64,000 bases of DNA from Chitinivibrio alkaliphilus ACht1 (GTDB taxonomy: Bacteria > Fibrobacterota > Chitinivibrionia > Chitinivibrionales > Chitinivibrionaceae), in NCBI RefSeq assembly GCF_000474745.1, contig NZ_ASJR01000005.1, forward strand, positions 62,001 through 126,000, given 5' to 3'. Shown here piece after piece: positions 43,210 to 53,709 of the stretch. The first letter of the stretch is position 1. The number at the start of each line of letters is the position of its first letter. The position numbers were made by a program, and so were the translations under genes. The notes below the pieces were generated by a model. It was not told where the DNA came from. It searched no databases and saw nothing but the letters and a program-made list of their open reading frames with translations.

Positions 43210-44730
43210 GTGAATACCCCTTACAAATACACAGCATACATTTTTTTCATTCTCGTACTGGGTGCACACATATATGCTGCTCCAGCCACGCGAATCGGTG
43301 TATTAACCCCCTCAACCAACGTGGAAGAGGGCGCTTTTGGTGACAGCACCGCGCATATTATGCGTGACGTGTTTCATGAGATGGCGGGATATGACGTGTT
43401 TCTTGAGCCGCGAATGCGGCGCGAGTATGCCGTTATTGACGGTGATTTCCCAACATACTGTCGAAATCCCCGCTGTGCCGCCGCCTTGGGACGCATGTTT
43501 CGTCTCAATCGGGTCATATACGGACGGGTTGATCGCAATGATGACCGGTACGCCGTAGAACTGGTTTCCATCGATGTCACCCAAGAGTATATATCCGCTG
43601 AATGCGCCATCGAAGGACAGCCGGATATGTCCCTGGAAGAGGTTATCGAGGAAGCCCTGCATCTATTGACACATCGAAACGACACCCCCCTCTCTCTCCG
43701 CTCGTCTCGCTACTATGGAGAGGCCGTGGATAACCGTGCTGCCATGGGTATATCCTCTGCCTCCTATACTGCTTTGGGAGCATTCTGGGGAATACTTTCC
43801 AACGATCGACACAGCACAAACCTCTACGACCTCGTTGATTCGGAGGATCTCAGCGGACTCAATGCGCTGTCCAAGGATATTCCAACCTCTGCCCGGGCAA
43901 AGGCGCTGGGGAATAGCTATGTCGCTGCATCAAAAGATGCGTACGGAGCATTTTATAATCCCGCAGGAATATCTTGGATTTCTGGTCCGGAAGCCGCCGT
44001 GGCATATCAATCCCGCTTCGGGGCGGTACACAATGTATCCGCTGCTTTTGTACAGAAAGCAACTCGGGAAATCGGCTGGGGGCATACCTTGCAATACAGC
44101 GGTGCACCGGACAGTTATCTGCGTGAGATCTATTTTGGAACACTCTTTTCCTACAAATTCAACGAACTCTTTGACCTGCTCCGCCCCATATCCTTGGGTG
44201 CAAAACTCCACCTTGCCTCTCTTGAAACCACGGGGGGAATCGGAAACAACGCCATAGAAGGAAGCGGTTTTGGTATGGGCCTTGACATTGGGGGCATGGC
44301 GGAACTCTCCGACCGAATTGACTTCGGCTTTGTCTTTTACAATGTTCCCTATGTGACAAATTACAACAGCTCCACCAGAGGGGGAGTTACCTATTGGGAA
44401 CCACAGGCCCCCGTTGTGAAACTAGGGGGTACTTTTGATGTCCGATATGGTACAATGTTTATTGCAGAGGGGCAAATGCCACTCCATGATGATCAGTCTT
44501 GGCGTATGTCCGGAGGGGTAGAGCAACGCATATTTCAATATGTCATGACACGTTTAGGCGCATATCGAAATATCCAGGAATCGGGGGAAAGCCCGTGGCA
44601 TTGGACCATGGGTATCGGGGTAGATATCCCCATCCGAGAAAAAACAATCCGCGGCGATTTTTCCTATGAGCTCAATACAAGTCGCACCATGCGTGATGTC
44701 TGGGATTTTTCCATACTCCTGGAGCTTTAG
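43210..44730 (+). CDS. PorV-like barrel fused to an N-terminal alpha/beta domain
   Basis: About 506 residues. After a signal peptide (YIFFILVLGAHIYAAPA), residues about 20-165 form an alpha/beta domain (TRIGVLTPSTNVEEGAFGDS...VIYGRVDRNDDRYAVELVSI), similar in pattern to CsgG/FlgT-like periplasmic domains. From about 220 the sequence is a barrel of the PorV/UPF0164 kind: ARAKALGNSYVAASKDAYGAFYNPAGIS is the hallmark block. PorV acts as a type IX shuttle and attachment protein. The first in-frame GTG (43198) lacks a ribosome site; the GTG at 43210 has GGAGG five bases upstream and is chosen. It is the last gene of the operon and its end overlaps birA by four bases. Confidence 0.72.
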   Translation: MNTPYKYTAYIFFILVLGAHIYAAPATRIGVLTPSTNVEEGAFGDSTAHIMRDVFHEMAGYDVFLEPRMRREYAVIDGDFPTYCRNPRCAAALGRMFRLNRVIYGRVDRNDDRYAVELVSIDVTQEYISAECAIEGQPDMSLEEVIEEALHLLTHRNDTPLSLRSSRYYGEAVDNRAAMGISSASYTALGAFWGILSNDRHSTNLYDLVDSEDLSGLNALSKDIPTSARAKALGNSYVAASKDAYGAFYNPAGISWISGPEAAVAYQSRFGAVHNVSAAFVQKATREIGWGHTLQYSGAPDSYLREIYFGTLFSYKFNELFDLLRPISLGAKLHLASLETTGGIGNNAIEGSGFGMGLDIGGMAELSDRIDFGFVFYNVPYVTNYNSSTRGGVTYWEPQAPVVKLGGTFDVRYGTMFIAEGQMPLHDDQSWRMSGGVEQRIFQYVMTRLGAYRNIQESGESPWHWTMGIGVDIPIREKTIRGDFSYELNTSRTMRDVWDFSILLEL

Positions 44731-45473
44731 GAAAAAAGGATCTCCCCTGCACAAAGAGTACGCTGTGTCCCCGTACTGGTACGATACAGAAGCTCTCCGT
44801 GAGGAGAAAGACCTTCAATAAGCCCCCGTTCTTGAACATCTTCCCCCCGGCTAATCCACTGATATGTACCAACATAGGCCAAGCACCTGTTCAGCTGTTT
44901 CATAACAGAGGAAAGATCTTTTCCTTGAGCAAGGAGCTCCACTTCCTGTGTAAAGTCACCCATAATAGCCCGTAAAAGGGCTTCTCGGGATACACCATCC
45001 ACGCCTTCTGCAACAAGAGAAGTTGTGGTACATCGCTCCAGCACCCGTGGCGAACCACCGACATTTATCCCAAGACCACAGATTAAATACTGTTGATTTT
45101 GAGAAAAAACGCCTTCAATAAGAATGCCACAGATTTTTTTACCCGTACACAAAACGTCATTGGGCCATTTAATCTCTGTATCCACCCCATATCCCGCCAG
45201 CACCCGATGCACAGAGAGAGCGAGCATCTGTGTCATATTTGCCGTATATTGAGAAATATTTCGGGGGAGAAGATATAGAAAAGAAGCGGTGAGATCTTTC
45301 CCTGGTTCACTCATCCAGGAACGGCCGGCCCGTCCCCGCCCGGCACTTTGAGAATCTGCCATGAGGGCAAAGCCGTGGGGCAGAGTCTTAAAATGGTTCT
45401 TGAGATATTCATTTGTGGAAGTAACTGTGGCAACTCTTTTAAGTACAATGCTGTTTTTTCTACCAGATATCAT
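44727..45473 (-). CDS. birA: Biotin--protein ligase without HTH domain
   Basis: A 248-residue class I biotin ligase. Motifs are TVTSTNEYLKN, the adenylate loop SAGRGRAGRSW, IKWPNDVLCTGKKICGIL and CGLGINVGG, then a short SH3-like C-terminal domain. It activates biotin with ATP and attaches it to carboxylase subunits. No N-terminal DNA-binding domain is present, so it is not a repressor. The ATG at 45473 is divergent from the AraC-type gene with 58 bases between the starts. Confidence 0.9.
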   Translation of the reverse strand: MISGRKNSIVLKRVATVTSTNEYLKNHFKTLPHGFALMADSQSAGRGRAGRSWMSEPGKDLTASFLYLLPRNISQYTANMTQMLALSVHRVLAGYGVDTEIKWPNDVLCTGKKICGILIEGVFSQNQQYLICGLGINVGGSPRVLERCTTTSLVAEGVDGVSREALLRAIMGDFTQEVELLAQGKDLSSVMKQLNRCLAYVGTYQWISRGEDVQERGLIEGLSPHGELLYRTSTGTQRTLCAGEILFS

Positions 45474-45531
45474 ATATATTTTCTATATTTTGAATACGAA
45501 ATATGAATAAAATACAGCATTGGACCGTGGA

Positions 45532-46692
45532 ATGACGAAGAATTCCCTGAGAGAATCTACATCCTCCCGTATACCGGGAAAGATGACACACAAACGCTGG
45601 GAATCCTGCGGTTTCATCAGTCTCCTTATTTTTACGTGTATCTCACTGTTCTACCAGTACGGAACCCGAGAATACTCCGTACTCCCCCTCCGTGATGAGA
45701 ATCACGTCTATATTCAAGTTGACCAAAACAGTGAAGAGTCACCGGGAAACAGTGTCGTAAAAAACCTGCAGGTAGAAGACTCTCTCACTTCCTACTCCTT
45801 TCGCTTAGGCGACAAACTCCCCTACCCCTATGCAGGAATCGGGATTAATTTTTACGACACCACGGCTGTTTCTCCCGATGGTCTTGACCTTTCCTCATAT
45901 GACTATGTAGAACTGGAAATTGCTGCCTCTGTGGATATGCTCATTCTCGGTTTCACCTCCTATGTAGAGGGTTTTACCCATATGGACTCATCCATGAGCT
46001 GGCGTGTGTATGAGTCACTCCTGGGCGTCTCCGATACCTTTACAACCTACACCATTGACCTCCGTTCATTTACAACCCCCTCGTGGTGGTATAACCTCAA
46101 TGCGGTAACAAAAGATCGATTTCCCGATAAAAGCCATGGGAACATCCTTAGTTTTATCATTGAAAATAATCATTATGAAGAATTTTCACAGGAGTTCTCT
46201 AAGGTAAAAATACGGCGCATTACCTTTGTACGGGATACCCTCTTGACGGTAATCCTGCACATTTCTGCCCTGCTTCTCATCTGCGGTGCCTGGGTGGGCA
46301 GACTCTTTTTTCGCCCCTCTAGCACAACCCCGGTCATTATACCCTATCAAGAGTTGGAAATTAGCAGCTATGAAGATGAGGATTTGCAAAAGGTAGAAAC
46401 CTTTATTGCAAATAATTACACCAATCAAGACCTCCTTGTGCGGGATGTAAGCAGCTCCACAGGAGTAACCCAAGCAAAAATCCAAACGGTCTTACGGAAG
46501 AAATTTGATATGACCTTCCGGCAATATTTAAATAAGATTCGTATTCACGAGGCAAAGCGATTACTCCGCGAAACGGATCGACAAGTAACCGATATAGCCT
46601 TTCGCGTCGGCTATCGTAATGTGAGCCATTTTAACAGGATATTTAAAGAAAAAGAGGGCGTAAGCCCGAATAAATACAGGAAACAACAATAA
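45532..46692 (+). CDS. Membrane-tethered AraC-family regulator with extracytoplasmic sensor
   Basis: About 386 residues. A first TM helix (around CGFISLLIFTCISLFYQYGT) is followed by an exported beta-rich domain of about 190 residues (YSFRLGDKLPYPYAGIGINF, LDLSSYDYVELEIAASVDM), whose pattern recalls jelly-roll carbohydrate-binding domains. A second TM (TVILHISALLLICGAWVG) leads to a C-terminal two-HTH AraC domain (LLVRDVSSSTGVTQAKIQ, then VTDIAFRVGYRNVSHFNRIF). The protein would sense a periplasmic ligand, perhaps a sugar, and regulate DNA directly from the membrane. No start has a convincing ribosome site; the first ATG is used, and ATG 45583 is possible. Confidence 0.8.
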   Translation: MTKNSLRESTSSRIPGKMTHKRWESCGFISLLIFTCISLFYQYGTREYSVLPLRDENHVYIQVDQNSEESPGNSVVKNLQVEDSLTSYSFRLGDKLPYPYAGIGINFYDTTAVSPDGLDLSSYDYVELEIAASVDMLILGFTSYVEGFTHMDSSMSWRVYESLLGVSDTFTTYTIDLRSFTTPSWWYNLNAVTKDRFPDKSHGNILSFIIENNHYEEFSQEFSKVKIRRITFVRDTLLTVILHISALLLICGAWVGRLFFRPSSTTPVIIPYQELEISSYEDEDLQKVETFIANNYTNQDLLVRDVSSSTGVTQAKIQTVLRKKFDMTFRQYLNKIRIHEAKRLLRETDRQVTDIAFRVGYRNVSHFNRIFKEKEGVSPNKYRKQQ

Positions 46693-46713
46693 CTTTTCTA
46701 GAGGCTGGTTGTA

Positions 46714-47805
46714 ATGAGTCTTTCTGCCGGAATTGTCGGACTTCCCAATGTCGGAAAATCCACCATATTCAATGCTATTTCATCGGGAAAAGCAGAAGCG
46801 GCCAACTACCCCTTCTGTACCATTGATCCAAACACCGGGATTGTCGCCGTACCGGATCCACGCCTGACCGAAATTGCAGATCTGGTAGCTCCCCAAAAAG
46901 TGATACCGGCCTACCTCGAACTTGTTGACATTGCCGGTTTGGTAAAAGGGGCATCACGGGGTGAAGGACTGGGGAACCAATTTCTGGGCCACATAAAAAG
47001 TGTTGATGCCATTGTGCATGTAGTGCGCTGCTTTGATACGACAGATATTACTCATGTGGACGGCTCCATAGATCCTCAGCGGGATGTGGAAATTATTGAT
47101 ATGGAGCTTGTCTTAAAAGATATGGAGACCGTGGAAAAAGCCCTGCCCCGCGTGGAAAAACGGGTAAAATCCGGTGATAAGCTGGCCAAACAACAAACCG
47201 AAACCCTCCGGGCCGCCTTACGCCACCTTGAAGAAGGAACCCCCTTAAGACGGGCAGCCCTTGAAGATCGCGGCGACGTGCTCCAGGAACTTCACCTCAT
47301 CTCGGCAAAACAGGTGCTATACGTGGCAAATGTCGATGAGGAAACCCTCCTTGAAGACAACGCCCATGTACAAAAACTCCGTGAGATTGCCCATGCAGAT
47401 GAGGCCCTCTGCCTTACACTCTGCGGAAAAATTGAAGAGGAGTTGGCAGAACTCGAACAGGAAGAGCAGGAAGAGTTTCTCCAATCCCTTGGCATTTCAG
47501 AGCCGGGGCTGCATCGACTGGCACGAGAAATTTATGCGCTCCTTGGGCTGCACACCTACTTCACAGCGGGGGAAAAAGAGGTTCGTGCGTGGACAATTCC
47601 TGCAAAGGCCCTCGCTCCTGAAGCAGCTGGAGTTATTCACACAGATTTTCAAAAAGGCTTCATTAAGGCACGAGTGTACACCCTGGAAGATTTACGGCAA
47701 TATAAGACAGAAGCAGCCTTGAAAGAAGCAGGGAAAATACGACAGGAAGGCAAAGAGTACACTGTCCAAGACGGTGATATTATGGAGTTTCTTTTTAATG
47801 TATAG
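46714..47805 (+). CDS. ychF: YchF/OLA1-family ATPase
   Basis: A 363-residue Obg-related P-loop protein. G1 is [14 protein letters not shown], switch I includes [18 protein letters not shown]3 is [10 protein letters not shown] and the base-recognition element is ANVDEE. That last motif replaces NKxD and gives ATP preference. A coiled coil (about 130-200) and a C-terminal TGS domain ([20 protein letters not shown]) follow. YchF binds ribosomes and acts in translation and stress responses. Length equals the family norm. The plsC-like gene follows after 17 bases. Confidence 0.95.
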   Translation: MSLSAGIVGLPNVGKSTIFNAISSGKAEAANYPFCTIDPNTGIVAVPDPRLTEIADLVAPQKVIPAYLELVDIAGLVKGASRGEGLGNQFLGHIKSVDAIVHVVRCFDTTDITHVDGSIDPQRDVEIIDMELVLKDMETVEKALPRVEKRVKSGDKLAKQQTETLRAALRHLEEGTPLRRAALEDRGDVLQELHLISAKQVLYVANVDEETLLEDNAHVQKLREIAHADEALCLTLCGKIEEELAELEQEEQEEFLQSLGISEPGLHRLAREIYALLGLHTYFTAGEKEVRAWTIPAKALAPEAAGVIHTDFQKGFIKARVYTLEDLRQYKTEAALKEAGKIRQEGKEYTVQDGDIMEFLFNV

Positions 47806-47822
47806 CTTGAAATTGAGAACCT

Positions 47823-49022
47823 ATGAAAACCTTTAGACAATTATTCTGGAAGATAAACCGCTGGGGAGTACGGCTTGTGTTGCGTCGTAAGTTTAATGTG
47901 CGACTTCACGAGTCTGCCGACCCTTTGCCAAAAGCCCCCTACGTTGTTATTTCAAACCATGCTAATTTTTTTGATCCGTGGATAGTGGGCCATTACACCA
48001 CGGAACCTATAGCAATCATGATGAATGAATTTGGGTTTAAGGCTTCGGCCATGACCCGATGGTATCTGCGCAACGTTGGCTGTTTTAGTAAAAAGAAAGG
48101 CCAGTCCGACGCACAGTCGGTAAAACGTGCCATGAAAAGTCTTCGTGCCGGCTACACCCTCCTGGTATTTCCCGAAGGACAGGCATCATGGTCAGGAAAA
48201 ACCCAACCAATCTATCCCGGTATAGAACGCATTACGAAAAAAGTTAAGGCCCCCCTTGTTCTCTATCGACTACGGGGAAATTTTGTTTCGAAACCATGGT
48301 GGAGCACCGGACCAGCACGAAAAGGGGAGATTACGGTGTTTCGAAAAGTAATCTCAGCGCAGGAAGTAACGGAGCGTACCGCTGATGAATTGCGTCAGGA
48401 AATATGCTCTTTCATACAGCATAACGATGTAAAAGCCTGTGCAGATGTTTCCTTTTCCGGTACAGACATCACGGCAGGTATGGAGATGGTTCTCTGGTAT
48501 TGCCCCCACTGCCACTCCCGCAATACCCTCAAGATGGATAAAAACACCGTACGATGTGACACATGTGGGACGGAAAAGGTATTTACCCCAAATTTACAGA
48601 TAGAAGCTCCTGCTCCAAAAGAGCCCAGAGATTTTTATGATTGGTATAAGGCACAAACAGAGCTGGTTCAGCAAGATCTCTCAGCTATCTCGTCAACCCC
48701 GGATCGACACCTTATCCATGACTCACACGTTTCCCAGGTAAAGGTTGACTACAAGGGACGTGTGATCATGCTTGATACGGGGGAACTTGATCTCTATGGT
48801 AACACCCTGGTGTTTTCCGGCCAAGACGGCGTACAAACCTTTCCTTTGGCCGATCTTTTCCACCCCGTATTTCAGGGAAAAAACATTCTTGAGTTTGATT
48901 GTAACAACAGCGATTACCAATTTCGATTTACCCATACCGCCCTCTCCCAATGGCTGTCATACCTCTTGTATCTGAAAGGCTATGGTGACTGGGAGCGTAC
49001 AGGATATATATTTCAGCAATAG
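47823..49022 (+). CDS. PlsC-like acyltransferase fused to a zinc ribbon and C-terminal domain
   Basis: A 399-residue protein. Residues about 35-200 are a 1-acylglycerol-3-phosphate acyltransferase-type domain: the catalytic NHANFFD keeps HX4D and the second motif is FPEGQASWSG, where the usual EGTRS is altered. After a linker, a zinc ribbon (CPHCHS...CDTCG, about 222-245) and a C-terminal beta-rich domain of about 120 residues follow. It would add acyl chains to a glycerolipid or similar acceptor at the inner membrane; no TM is obvious. The fused tail is not part of standard PlsC (about 240 residues) and its role is unknown. Confidence 0.78.
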   Translation: MKTFRQLFWKINRWGVRLVLRRKFNVRLHESADPLPKAPYVVISNHANFFDPWIVGHYTTEPIAIMMNEFGFKASAMTRWYLRNVGCFSKKKGQSDAQSVKRAMKSLRAGYTLLVFPEGQASWSGKTQPIYPGIERITKKVKAPLVLYRLRGNFVSKPWWSTGPARKGEITVFRKVISAQEVTERTADELRQEICSFIQHNDVKACADVSFSGTDITAGMEMVLWYCPHCHSRNTLKMDKNTVRCDTCGTEKVFTPNLQIEAPAPKEPRDFYDWYKAQTELVQQDLSAISSTPDRHLIHDSHVSQVKVDYKGRVIMLDTGELDLYGNTLVFSGQDGVQTFPLADLFHPVFQGKNILEFDCNNSDYQFRFTHTALSQWLSYLLYLKGYGDWERTGYIFQQ

Positions 49023-49089
49023 AAGCATGAATAATTAGAAACACAAAATTGTCATACCATGGCAGACGTGTATACGAGGAGCAGAAATT

Positions 49090-51585
<2,496 letters not shown>

Positions 51586-51631
51586 TAAGTGACGATTCTT
51601 CTCCGTACTCTTTAAGGAAGAGGTACTGCAA

Positions 51632-52036
51632 ATGAAGTATTATGCGATCATTTTAAGTGTGTTTTTTTTCTTAGTTGCCTGTGCAGATCAGGGAAGCGAG
51701 TCGGAACGTGCTGAAAAACGTGCGCCTGAACAGGCTGATACTGTTGCCCGTGAGCCATCCCGTGATTCCCTCGAAGCGGCACGTATGCGTGCCGTAACAC
51801 GGCAGGATTCTTTGCGAAGAGCTTCCGACTCGGTCAATCAGTATTACTCTCCCTTTCAGACATTTCATACGCATCTGGGAGCAGATGTAGATCCTGCCAA
51901 GCAGGCGCACCAGGACCGGGATGAGATAATTAATCGCAGAAGAAGAGATGCGGAGACCCGTGATAGAAATAGAGCGTCATACCGCTCCATGATGCGTCAG
52001 AGACGAGAGTTTGAAGAGAGTCAAGGCTTACGCTAA
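51632..52036 (+). CDS. Small charged lipoprotein
   Basis: A 134-residue lipoprotein with lipobox VACA (Cys at about residue 17). The mature part is rich in Arg, Glu, Asp and Ser and lacks hydrophobic core; helical segments end in RRRRDAETRDRNRASYRSMM. No family was recognised. AAGGAAG lies about ten bases upstream of the ATG. Its 3' end overlaps the start of the next, frameshifted gene. Confidence 0.62.
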   Translation: MKYYAIILSVFFFLVACADQGSESERAEKRAPEQADTVAREPSRDSLEAARMRAVTRQDSLRRASDSVNQYYSPFQTFHTHLGADVDPAKQAHQDRDEIINRRRRDAETRDRNRASYRSMMRQRREFEESQGLR

Positions 52037-52903
52037 GTTCCGAGCCGTCCCCTTCTCTGCTTTGGGGGCGATACTCTTTTTTCTCTGTGGCTTTCCTGCA
52101 GCAGCGATCCGCATGCCCCCCTTTTCGCGGTTCACTTTATTGACGTTGGACAGGGCGATGCTATTTTGGTTACAACGAACAATCACGCCATCTTGGTTGA
52201 TGCTGGCCCACCCACCATGGGAGACTCCCTTGTACGGTATCTCCGGCGGCACTCTGTTTCCCACCTTGATTTTGTTATTGCAACCCATCCTCATGCCGAT
52301 CACATTGGTGGCTTGTCAACCCTTTTTGCAGAAAAATCCGTCGATACTCTTCTCTGTGCATACCATCCCCATACAACCCAGACCTATGAAAACTACGTAG
52401 CTGCAGCAAAACATGCGCATATCCCCCGTGTTGCCGCCAGGAGAGGGGATTCCTACCACCGTGAAAATCTACACATAGAAATCCTTCACCCCGATACCCT
52501 GTGGGGATCGCTCAACAATGGAAGTGTGGTAGCACGCCTCAGCATAGGAGCCCATACCATGCTCCTCACGGGTGATGCTGAAAAGGAGGTAGAAGAAGAA
52601 CTACTCAAGCACACCCCTGATGCCTTGTATGCACCAGTGCTTAAAGTGGGGCACCACGGTTCAAACTCTTCTTCTACCCATGAGTTTCTTGCCGCAGTAG
52701 CCCCGAGAATCGCCCTGATCCAATGTGGCAAAAACTCTCCCTATGGTCATCCCCACCCCAGAGCCCTTCGCCGCATCCATGCAACAGGGGCAGATATATT
52801 CTCTACCGCACAGCACGGCTCGATTCGCCTCAAAGGGGTACCCCATAATCGCTGGCGCCTCATCCCAGAACATCCGTATCCCCCCTTGGAGCCACTCCCA
52901 TGA
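52011..52903 (+). CDS. Exported metallo-beta-lactamase-fold (ComEC-C-like) hydrolase, frame broken
   Basis: The catalytic part (from about 52130) reads HFIDVGQGDAILVTTNNHAI, then THPHADHIGGL (HxHxDH metal site), LLTGDAEKEVE and VGHHGSNSSSTHEFL. This is the MBL-fold seen at the C-terminus of ComEC and in stand-alone homologues. That frame has no start codon upstream: it is open only to 52037. A different frame from TTG 52011 encodes a textbook signal peptide (basic n-region, ALGAILFFLCGFPAAA). The two join by a one-base shift at the run CCCCCCTTTT (52116-52125). The gene is either frameshifted, subject to slippage, or mis-sequenced there. mutY follows with a four-base overlap. Confidence 0.62.
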
Positions 52904-53709
52904 CGCCAGAAGAACTACAAAGCAAAATTTATACATACTACGACACCTTTGGCCGGCACGACCTTCCCTGGAGAGTGGAACGCTCTCCCTTTACGGCATT
53001 TCTTTCAGAAGTGATGTTGCAACAGACGCAAGTTCCCCGGGTGTGTGAAAAATTTCATCTTTTTCGGAACCGCTTTGCCTCCTTTGCAGAGCTTGCCGCC
53101 GCCCCACAAGGAGAAATTGTAACGCTCTGGCAAGGGCTTGGGTATAATCGGCGGGCCCTCTTTCTCCACAGGGCCGCCCAGAGAATTACGACGACCTTCG
53201 GTGGTGCTCTTCCAACAGAGGACTCAGACCTTCGCTCTCTACCCGGAATAGGGCCCGCCACAGCCGCATCACTGCAGGTATACGCCCATAACCGTCCCGT
53301 GGCATTTATTGAAACAAATGTCCGGGCCGTGTTTATACACCACTTTTTTCCCGGTAAGACAAGCATCTCCGATGAGACGCTTCATCCGCTGGTAGCAGAC
53401 TGTCTTGACAAAACAAACCCCTACCGCTGGTATTCAGCCCTCATGGACTATGGAACAATGCTAAAACGAACAGAGAAAAACCCCGCACGGAACAGTGCTC
53501 ACCACGTTCGTCAAAGCCCCTTTGCAGGGTCACGGAGAGCGGTGCGCGGGGCGATTTTGCGAGAAATAAGCCGTGCCGGAGAAAAGGGATGCTCCGTGGA
53601 GACCCTCACATCCCTTGTGGAAGACCCCCGCAGAGATGCCGTCCTACAGCAACTCTGCGACGAAGGGTTTATTTCCCGCAAGAAGAACCACTACTCCCTG
53701 TCGGACTAA
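52900..53709 (+). CDS. MutY-like DNA glycosylase lacking the Fe-S cluster
   Basis: A 269-residue HhH-GPD glycosylase. LPWRVERSPFTAFLSEVMLQ keeps the catalytic Glu of the MutY SEIMLQQT motif, and SLPGIGPATAASLQVYA is the helix-hairpin-helix. The next motif is FIETNVRAV, where the MutY Asp of DGNV is Glu. The four-cysteine cluster near the end of the domain is missing, and there is no C-terminal NUDIX-like 8-oxoG domain (MutY is about 350 residues). It belongs to a shorter, cluster-less branch whose substrate may be A:G or another mismatch. The ATG overlaps the previous stop. Confidence 0.78.
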   Translation: MTPEELQSKIYTYYDTFGRHDLPWRVERSPFTAFLSEVMLQQTQVPRVCEKFHLFRNRFASFAELAAAPQGEIVTLWQGLGYNRRALFLHRAAQRITTTFGGALPTEDSDLRSLPGIGPATAASLQVYAHNRPVAFIETNVRAVFIHHFFPGKTSISDETLHPLVADCLDKTNPYRWYSALMDYGTMLKRTEKNPARNSAHHVRQSPFAGSRRAVRGAILREISRAGEKGCSVETLTSLVEDPRRDAVLQQLCDEGFISRKKNHYSLSD

